The notes under the pieces: generated by a model
Seen by the model: only the letters and a program-made list of their open reading frames with translations
Told to the model about the DNA's origin: nothing
Databases searched by the model: none
Assembly (NCBI GenBank): GCA_014529385.2
Contig: CM043959.1
Span: 55,120,253 to 55,184,252, forward strand
Length of the DNA stretch: 64,000 nt
Source: Adiantum capillus-veneris
Taxonomy: Eukaryota > Streptophyta > Polypodiopsida > Polypodiales > Pteridaceae
Reading direction: 5' to 3'
Made by a program: the position numbers and the translations under genes
Part shown: in pieces, positions 56,925-64,000 of the stretch
Layout: every line of letters starts with the position of its first letter
How positions within the stretch are numbered: the first letter of the stretch is position 1

Positions 56925-57519
56925 AATCCCCCCTGGACTGATGCGGTGAACGAGAGCTAGCACATGAGTAAAAGGAAGTGCCATGCCCTGAGGACATGAT
57001 CACTCCACAAAGGGGAGTAAGCCCAAAGCTTTGTGGAAAGCTGCGGAAAGCTTCGAGCTTCTCATGAGACAATGCCTTTGTGAAAAGATCTGCAAGGTTG
57101 TCCTGTGTTGGCACATAAGCCAAGATGATCTCTCCTTCTGAGGGCCTCTTCCTGACATAGTGGTAATGCACCTCAATGTGCTTTGTGCAAGCATGAAAAA
57201 CTGGGTTCCTCGCAACTGTCAATGCGCTCTGACTGTCAGTGTAGATAGTGTTGGTAGTGTCCTGAACAACACCCAAATCAGCCATAAGGCGTCTGAGCCA
57301 TACACACTCAACCATACCTGTGAAGACTGCCCTCTACTCAGCCTCACAACTCGAAGTGGCCATAGTAGGTTGCGTCTTGCTTAACCATGATATACATGAA
57401 CTGCCAAGCATGAAACAAAAACCACTTGTGGACACTCGCGTGTCAAAACAACCAGCCCAATCTGAGTCCAAAAAAGTATGTAAATCTAGCGGCAATGATC
57501 CCCCCTTGGGATAAAACAA
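56890..57519 (-). pseudogene. Copia RNase H
   Basis: The minus-strand frame 57519-57334 has TFLDSDWAGCFDTRVSTSGF, CFMLGSSCISWLSKTQPT and TSSCEAE; 57315-56890 has VWLRRLMADLGV, TIYTDSQSALTVARNPVFHA, CTKHIEVHYHYVRK and LADLFTKAL. Only a short gap or frame change divides them. Catalytic Asp/Glu positions are visible (SDWAG, CEAE, TDSQSA). The last ~45 codons run past the domain towards the PPT. Confidence 0.88.
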
Positions 57520-58634
57520 GCCAAGATGTAAAGTGCCATTAAGGTAGCAAAAAATCCTCCTAACAGCCTGCCAATGCTTAGACCTGGGCTATGCATAAAT
57601 CTGATGACCTGTGAGAGTGCAAACTGAATATCTGGCCTTGTGTTGCATACATAAATGAGGCAGCCAACAACAATTTGGTAAAGAGTGACATCAGCAGGAT
57701 CGCCAACATCATGTAGACTCAACTTCAAACCTATTTCCATGGGAGTGGCAATAGGTTTGCAATCCTCAAGTCCAAATTTACATAGCAATGTCTCTATGTA
57801 ACTTTTCTGACACAAGACAATACCACCATCACACTGCTTAAACTGTATGTCCAAATAATGATGCAACAACCCCAAATCTTTCATCTTGAAAGTAGCATTC
57901 AAATCAGTCTTAAATTCAGCAATATGTCTCTCATTTGGTCCAGTGATCAGTAAATCATCTACATAAAGAACCACAATGAGAAGTACATCACCTTCACGCT
58001 TTACATACAATGTGCTTTCTGTTGGACTGTTACGAAAGCCTTGTTTGACCAAATGAGTGTCAGCTTTCTCATACCAAGCACGAGGAGATTGCTTCAACCC
58101 ATAAAAAGCCTTGTTACATTTGTACACTTTGTCCTCTTGTCCTTTTATGACAAAACCGCGAGGCTACGTTACATAAACTTCCTCAAATATGTCACCATTC
58201 AAGAAAGCAGTAACAATGTCTGATTGATGTACATCCTAACCAAAATGAGCTGCCAATGCACATAGAAAACGCACAATAGTCATACAACAAGTGGGAGCAA
58301 TAGTCTCTTCATAATCTATGCGTTTTTACTATGCATAACCCTTTGCAACAAGTCGAGCCTTATGGCGATTGATCTCACCATCCGGCTTGCGTTTCAACTT
58401 GTAAATCCACTTCATACCAATGGCCTTTTTGCCAGGAGGCAAATCACATAAAGTCCACGTGTCATTTTTTGTAAGTGCATCATATTCTGATTGCATGGTA
58501 GCCATCCAATTTTCTGAATTCTGTGCTTCATCAAAAGACAGAGGCTCCTCAACATCATGTAAGCTAGACACAATCAAAGCATAACAATTTGATGCATAAG
58601 ATGCATGGCGAGAGCCTGAACGAGTATGGTGCAT
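57486..58634 (-). pseudogene. Copia reverse transcriptase
   Basis: The frame 58634-58329 gives the N-terminal part (WMATMQSEYDALTKNDTWTL, GMKWIYKLKRKPDGEINRHK, ARLVAKGYA). Stops lie between 58328 and 58128. The frame 58127-57486 has NKAFYGLKQSPRAWYEKAD, LLIVVLYVDDLLITGP with an intact YVDD active site, LLHHYLDIQF, YIETLLCKFGLEDCKP and CNTRPDIQFALSQVIRFMHS. Typical plant Ty1/copia order (integrase before RT). Confidence 0.88.
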
Positions 58635-59703
58635 TCAATTTACTGTCACGCAAAGTGTGCACCAACCATTTTGGCATACCTCTAGTCTGCTCATTTTCAT
58701 CCCTTTCCTCATCAAGTACATCATGTACATCTGCATCAGTAATAGGCCGATCCGTAACATTTTCAGTAACCCCCATAGGTTGTACATTTGCCTCGTTGGA
58801 ATTTACATTCGAATTTCCACCATTGAAAAGAGGCAACAAAGTGTCATAAATGTCATGTGAGCTTACATTACTGTCTCTAGTACATGACAACAAGGGCTGA
58901 ACAGAATCTTCCACAAACACTACATCCCGTAAAACCAGAATACACTTTGTTTGCGAATGATACAACCTGTAACCTTTTCTTTCAGCACTATAACCAACAA
59001 AAATACATTTGACAGCCTTATCATCCAATTTTCTGCATTGTGTTTGTGTCACCAAAGCATATATCAAACAACCAAAAACACGCATATGCTAAATAGAAAG
59101 CTTTCTATCATGCCATGCCTTATATGGAGTAATAGACTGCAAAGCTTTCGTAGGACACCTGTTTAGTACATAAGTGGCACACATGATGGCCTCAACCAAA
59201 AAGAATGAGACAAAGCTTGACTTTTGACCATACATCGTGCCATTTTCATAAATGACCTGTTTTTTCTCTCAACAACACCATTTTGCTGAGGTGTATAAAG
59301 CATTGTACATTGGTGTTTTATCCCACGACTAGCCAGAAATGCACTGAATTCATGAGACATATACTCCCCCCCTCGATCGAAACGGAGGGTGCCCATAGTA
59401 CATTTCGAGACATTTTCAACCATAGCCAGAAATTATTTGAAGCACATAAAAACATCGGACTTTGCTTTAAGCGGAAATGCCCATGCATGCTTGGAGTAAT
59501 CATCAATGAAAGTCACGAAGTAAAGGTAATTGCCGAAGGACGGAGTTTGCATGGACCCACAACATCATATGCACAAGCTGCAACCTGCATGTGGCCCAAA
59601 CTGAACCATCCTTTGGAAACTTAGAACGTTGCATCTTACCCAAAATACAGCCTTCATAAACATGTTTGACATGTGATTCAAGAGGCGGCAAAGAAGCAAC
59701 CAT
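58564..59703 (-). pseudogene. Copia integrase
   Basis: Frames from 5' to 3': 59703-59503 (zinc-binding tail, GCILGKMQRSKFP), 59423-59163 (core: TLRFDRGGEYMSHEFSAFLA, TPQQNGVVERKNRSFM, so the second Asp and the Glu are present) and 59085-58564 (MRVFGCLIYALVTQTQCRKL, AVKCIFVGYSAERKGYRLYH, VVFVEDS). Stops and frame changes separate them. Confidence 0.85.
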
Positions 59704-59738
59704 ATCAGATTTCTACAAACGTAGCAAATTGGCAAAAT

Positions 59739-60473
59739 TCAGATGACCAAACGTGCATTCCAAAGATTTGCATCTGAAATAGCCCTTAAATCTACAACTG
59801 CATTTGCAAAATTTTTTCCACACTTGTCATACAAAGTGAGCTTATACAGCCCACGGCACAAAAGGCCAGATGCAACAATTTCATCACCAAAACTGAGACC
59901 ATGAACTGTACATTTGTCATCCACAAATTTGACTACAAGTCCAAGTCTAGCAAGTGCGGATACAGACAAGAGATTCTTCTTGATCCCAGGTACAGACAAG
60001 AGATTCTTCTTGATCCTAGGTACATAAAGTGCATCAACGAGTGTGAAGGAACTGCCATTTGCAGCAGTAAGCACAATCTTTCCAACTCCCTGAACTGGAT
60101 AAGAGGCATTGTTGGCACAAGTGACTGAATTCCCATGAGGAACAGACTCGAGAGAGGTGAACAATTCACGATGTGAGATAATGTGCTTTGTAGCACCATT
60201 GTCAAAATACCACACATGTGAATCTGCAACAACTGACATGCATGCATCATGGACAACAAGATTGTAAGTGCACTCTGCACTAAAAGCCCATTCTGCATTA
60301 ACATCAGCATTACAGTCTCCTTTTATAGAAGACTCAACAATGGCTGCATTTGTAGTGGAACCAGCATTTGCAGTGGAACCACCCTCTTTCTTCTTAGCCT
60401 CTTTTGCCTTCAACTTAGGACACTGATTGATCAAGTGATCATTAGCTTTACAATAATGACAACGCATCTTCAT
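59739..60473 (-). pseudogene. Copia zinc knuckle and protease
   Basis: A 244-codon frame starting MKMRCHYCKANDHLINQCPK (zinc knuckle, C-X2-C-X4-H-X4-C). After a linker it has the protease loop HVWYFDNGATKHIIS (D-N-G in place of the usual D-S-G) and later LSVSALARLGLVVKF and LYKLTLYD. A 30-bp in-frame tandem duplication (59961-59990 and 59991-60020) repeats ten residues (LYVPRIKKNL-adjacent GIKKNLLSVP). Confidence 0.85.
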
Positions 60474-61060
60474 TTTTCCCTTATCACCAGAATTGCCAGA
60501 TGAAGTGCTGCCAGCAGAAGCATTGGGAACAGAAGTTTTGCCACTCGCAGCAGAACCGTAAGAAGTGGCTGCATTGCTGTTACTACCCTTTCTTTGAGAA
60601 GCAATAAAAGCCTGTTCAACAGCACGCTATCTAGTCCTGTTTTTTCTGGAAAGTGACTCTTGCAACAACAATGTGCATAATGCATCAAACTTGATAACTT
60701 CTGGATTTCCTTGGGTCATAAGTCTCCAAGTACTGACAAAAGTCTGGTAAGAATCTGGTAAGGCATCAAGAACAGTCTGCACAAGGGAATTGTCTGAAAT
60801 TACTTCACCTGCAGAAATAAGTTGCTCATTGATATCCTTGACAGTAGCAAGAAAAGTGTCCATATCATCTTCCTCATGCATAATCTTCGACTCCTGCTCT
60901 TTACGGCAAAGCAATTTTAGCCTCATTGCGGCTTGCATAAAGACCTGCTAGAATACCCCAGGCCTGTTTTGCAGATTTTGCTGAACGAATGTGAGGAACA
61001 ATGGTGCGCTTCACAGACAACGCAATCAATGCATGAGCCTGCGCACCCTTTACATCCCAG
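60474..61060 (-). pseudogene. Copia Gag, N-terminally truncated
   Basis: The frame 60938-60627 has MQAAMRLKLLCRKEQESKIM, HEEDDMDTFLATVKDINEQL, ALPDSYQTFVSTWRLM (typical copia UBN2-type Gag). Upstream, in another frame, WDVKGAQAHALIALSVKRT and KQAWGILAGLYA can be read up to 61060, where copia sequence stops abruptly and the inverted-repeat arm resumes. The first part of Gag, leader, PBS and 5' LTR are missing. Confidence 0.85.
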
Positions 61061-61690
61061 TTTATTTGAAGTGGCTCGAATCTGTGAAACTCTAGAACCT
61101 TGTAGCTTTATTAAGGCGCCCAATTTATTTGAAGCGGCTCGAATCTTTGAAACCCCAAAACCCTGTAGGTTTGTTAAGGCACCCAATTTGTTCACAGTGC
61201 TCCTTAAAGTGGGCACAATTTCACCCAAGGCATGGCCTTGGTCATTGTGTTGGCCCCTAGGAATTCCCAAGACCTCAGTACAAAAACTCCCAAGAAACTT
61301 TAAGACCTGTCGTTGACTCGCCTCAATCCGAGCAATGGATGCCTGTAAGTGCACTTGATTTTCCAAGATCTTTGACTGGGTCTCTTTCATCGCATCATGC
61401 AACTTCCATGCAATTCCACCCTCAACCTAAATGTTGGAGCTAAGTGTTCGAAGCATCTTCATAGTGCTCAACTGAGTTGTCTCTACCCGCTCGCAGGTAG
61501 ACTTGATTTCTTCAAGAGATTCAAGAACTTGTCTCTTGGTTAGCCCACCCAACGTTTGGGCTAGCCTCTTTGCACCACGCACATTATGAAGAGGAAGATG
61601 TGTCACAATGGCTTCATCATCAATGGTTGAGTATATACTTCTATGTGAGAGGAGCTTGCATAATTGGTTGCAGTTGCCAGAGGTATAGGT
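61061..61690 (-). pseudogene. Unrecognised helical protein with 63-bp repeats (right copy)
   Basis: Minus-strand reading: RGAKRLAQTLGGLTKRQVLE, SLEEIKSTCERVETTQLSTM, then, after one stop, a frame from 61402 with LHDAMKETQSKILENQVHLQ, ASIARIEASQRQVLKFLGSF and the 21-residue repeats (NKLGALTNLQGFGVSKIRAA). The last 46 codons of that frame (61060-60923) are copia DNA read in the wrong frame. It is better preserved than the left copy (48807-49722), which has lost about 20 bp near 49395. Likely coiled-coil; role unknown. Confidence 0.45.
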
Positions 61691-61969
61691 GTAGTTCTAG
61701 TTAGGTCCATTTTATTGCACATAGATACACATGGAAGAGAGAGGAATATAAATACATATATTTATTGAGAAGACGTTGGTAAGAACTCAAATTATTAGAT
61801 GTTACAACAAAGGGCCCTCACAGGGGTGGTAAGGATATTGATTGGGCCTAATGTCAACTTTCCTCAACATATTCTCCCCATCCCAACTATTATGCTTCAA
61901 GTTTTCCAACTTGCAGGCAGAGCGAGCGAGAGAGGGACTGGCGAGCAACAGTTTGACTACAACTAATAT

Positions 61970-62015
<46 letters not shown>

Positions 62016-62271
62016 TAATGAGAAACATATTGAGTTGGAGTTACATTGGCTTAGCTCAACATTTTCTAACTCCTTATTCTCCCAACCTCAACTTGTATGC
62101 ATAGAAGACAATGAGAATCTATGTTGCACTCCTCAATCTCTTCTATTGGGAGACCCTATGATTGGCAACAAAGGGCTCTCTATTTAAAAGGGGGCTCATG
62201 TCTATTACTATTATTCACTCTCTATATATGGAGTCTACTCTCTCCCTCTCCCCACAATAGAAAAAAACTCA

Positions 62272-62328
<57 letters not shown>

Positions 62329-62560
62329 AGTTACAAAAAAACTATTAACTATTTACTTTACCTACAATAATTGTTAATTTCATTAGAGATATACCAAGAG
62401 CTACTACATAACTTGAAATCTACCTATACAAAAGGAGGCCTACGCTGTACTGATGAACACTTGAGTTAAATTGCTAAAGAGCTCCACCAAGCAAATAATG
62501 CTACAAGTGCAAGGAAGGAGCACGGTGATGAGGTCTTTTGAAACTACTCTATCTACACCA

Positions 62561-62600
<40 letters not shown>

Positions 62601-62802
62601 CCCCATATGATATGCTCTAAGAAAATCATCCACCAAGAGCCCACATTTCTAACTTTCAAGGTACACAATGCTGAGCAATATACATATACATGTTAAGTTT
62701 GAACAAATGCAATTCTTCATAGAGTATCACACTTTTTATTATCCTAGCCTAAGCATGAGTAGCATCTAGCTAGCATGTATGAATCTATGCTATAAGTTAT
62801 AC
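61691..62802. other. Right-arm non-coding part with GA/CT arrays
   Basis: (GA)n at 61972-62010 and 62275-62326, (CT)n at 62569-62597. It is the counterpart of 47640-48806 in the left arm. No gene seen. Confidence 0.7.
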
Positions 62803-63100
62803 CACACATTGTGGATGTCGGAATGATGAATCTAGTGCCCCACTTGTCACCCCATTGGTTGAACTTGAAATGTGGTTGCCTGTACAACCAAATGTCTCAT
62901 CTTTATATCGTGCCGTTTTCAATTTAAAAATTAAAAAGTGCCGGTTGAAGGCAAGGGAAAAAGGAGAAATTCTGCCCCAAAATAGAAAAAATAGCGTAAA
63001 AAATATTTAAAAAAATAACCTACTTTTTTGAAGTTTTCTACTGGCAAACTCAAGGAAAGGAACTTTGTATGTTTGGGAAAATGGTTTTTCCCGAGCGCAC
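62803..63100. other. 298-bp arm-specific segment
   Basis: Present in the right arm only, between GTTATAC and TATGCATTGAGTCACAC. Part of it (about 62890-63060) resembles the neighbouring 63255-63350 (shared TTTATATCGTGCCGTTTTCA and CAAACTCAAGGA-like words), so it looks like a local partial duplication or is lost from the left arm. Confidence 0.5.
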
Positions 63101-63467
63101 TATGCATTGAGTCACACAAGGTCTCTCTCTCTCTACATTTGTGAGAGGAAGATTAAATATATCTCCCTCTACTCTTCTTCTCTCCCTACATTTCGGCATT
63201 TTTAATTAGTTTAAGCATGTATCGAGTCCCTATCTCTTGCACCAATGTTCGGGAAAAATGTGTCTCAACTTTATATCGTGCCGTTTTCAATTTTAAAAAT
63301 GCCGGTTTAGGGCAAGGGGATAAGGAAAAATTCCAACTGGTAAACTCAAGGATCAACCCCTATCCGCCCTAGTTGCTACCATTTTCACTAACACTATCAC
63401 TCTTTTGTCGTGTCATCACTATGGGGTCCCTTGCAAGGTTTAGAGGTCGGGAGCCTGGATCAGATAT

Positions 63468-63755
63468 TTGAGATCGAAAGGGCGGGACAAAGGAGAGAAG
63501 ATAAAAGTTAGCGAGTACGAAGAAGTTTCTGCGTTTCCAAAAAGTAGCGATGGTGAGAAAGCTTTCAATATGGAGGGTGCTAGGTCTAGGTTTCCTCAAG
63601 TATCCGTCGATACTTTGCTGGTCATTCAGTGCCAGCTCCACACTCGCCGCCTCCGCTTTCACACCACAACCATCGTCAGCCTCATCTTGTTCAAGAATAC
63701 ATTGCTAGGTTCTTCCTTTTATCTTCTTGGTTCTGCCTACTATATAAAAGCCTAA
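63468..63755 (+). CDS. Small ORF conserved in both arms (right copy)
   Basis: A 95-codon plus-strand frame: MRSKGRDKGEKIKVSEYEEV, SSDGEKAFNMEGARSRFPQV, SVDTLLVIQCQLHTRRLRFH. It matches the left copy at 46869-47156. The first 60 residues are well conserved, the tail less so. No known domain. It could be the N-terminal exon of a gene or a chance frame kept by recent duplication. Confidence 0.35.
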   Translation: MRSKGRDKGEKIKVSEYEEVSAFPKSSDGEKAFNMEGARSRFPQVSVDTLLVIQCQLHTRRLRFHTTTIVSLILFKNTLLGSSFYLLGSAYYIKA

Positions 63756-64000
63756 GGTTTACTCCCTCAACTTCTTTCATCTGTTGGTAATATCATACGC
63801 TCCTTGCACATGGTTTTGCCCTTGTAAGTACTCGAGTGCAGGGGGCCCACATGTAAGTTTGATTTTGTTTCAATCATCACGCAATGAAGTGTCGATTGCA
63901 TAATACGCAACGGAACGTCAGTATGGAACGTGATTAATTTGTTTCAACGGATCAAGTTAACCTATCATCAAGTTTATTCTGTCCCTTTTATGTTAAATGA

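Larger units (their letters stand above)
54104..64000 (-). repeat. Right arm of the giant inverted repeat (continues to the window end)
   Basis: The reverse complement of 46629-53578 interrupted by a copia insertion (56701-61060) and a 298-bp arm-specific stretch (62803-63100). The match still holds at base 64000 (counterpart 46629), so the outer limit is not in the window. It lacks the counterpart of 49637-51064. Confidence 0.88.

Noticed and set aside
60923..61060. C-terminal 46 codons of the helical ORF in the right arm, Cys-rich and suggestive of a metal-binding domain
   Set aside because: This is copia gag DNA read in the wrong frame after the deletion junction; the correct frame gives WDVKGAQAHALIALSVK.
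46629..64000. Reading the inverted repeat as a Polinton, Foldback or MULE element with terminal inverted repeats
   Set aside because: Coding content is Helitron Rep (HUH and paired tyrosines), no transposase or integrase of those groups is seen in the arms apart from the later copia insertion, and the outer right terminus is outside the window, so terminal features cannot be judged.

Overview
The window is eukaryotic, land-plant type DNA. It holds gag-pol remnants of plant Ty3/gypsy (including a chromodomain-bearing chromovirus family) and Ty1/copia elements, Helitron Rep-type coding sequence, plant-style solo LTRs, splice-like exon borders and one F-box gene. There are no operons and no bacterial signals. 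Dense (GA/CT)n and (GT/CA)n arrays, many inside LTRs, and deep layering of TEs suggest a very large repeat-rich genome. A fern or other seed-free vascular plant is my guess, but the sequence alone cannot prove it.

Layout. 0-10.6 kb: a Ty3/gypsy element on the minus strand (family 1) with 5' LTR, tRNA-Asp-like PBS, decayed gag, protease, RT and RNase H. Its integrase C-terminal segment is flipped onto the plus strand. 10.6-16 kb: a copia gag scrap, a second LTR of family 1, an unknown ORF, minisatellites and a long (CA)n. 15.8-19.4 kb: a decayed copia element with two short LTRs. 19.9-20.7 kb: a copia-type solo LTR with a perfect 5-bp target duplication. 20.7-23.2 kb: a copia integrase scrap and unrecognised sequence.

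23.25-42.54 kb is a mosaic of one chromovirus family (family 2). Element B (minus) is split by a foreign solo LTR. Element C (plus) is joined head-to-head with B. Element D (plus) follows C across a deletion junction, and its gag is split by a solo LTR of its own family. D ends in a complete 3' LTR that abuts fragment F (minus). Fragment F stops about 95 bp before a single-exon F-box gene (42635-43972), the only convincing host gene.

44-46.6 kb holds clustered GA/CT arrays and a patch rich in GAAACGTTTC palindromes. From 46.63 kb to the window end lies the most striking structure: a very large imperfect inverted repeat (left arm 46629-53578, right arm 54104 to at least 64000, spacer about 525 bp). 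Each arm carries Helitron Rep sequence pointing to the centre, an unrecognised helical ORF with 63-bp repeats, and a small conserved ORF near the outer end. The right arm was later entered by a copia element (56701-61060) whose 5' end was deleted together with about 1.4 kb of the arm. Exon-like pieces with splice consensus lie at the centre and may be captured gene sequence.

No tRNA, rRNA or CRISPR was seen. Nearly all TE coding regions are broken by stops and frameshifts. The F-box gene is the only intact functional gene I would defend.
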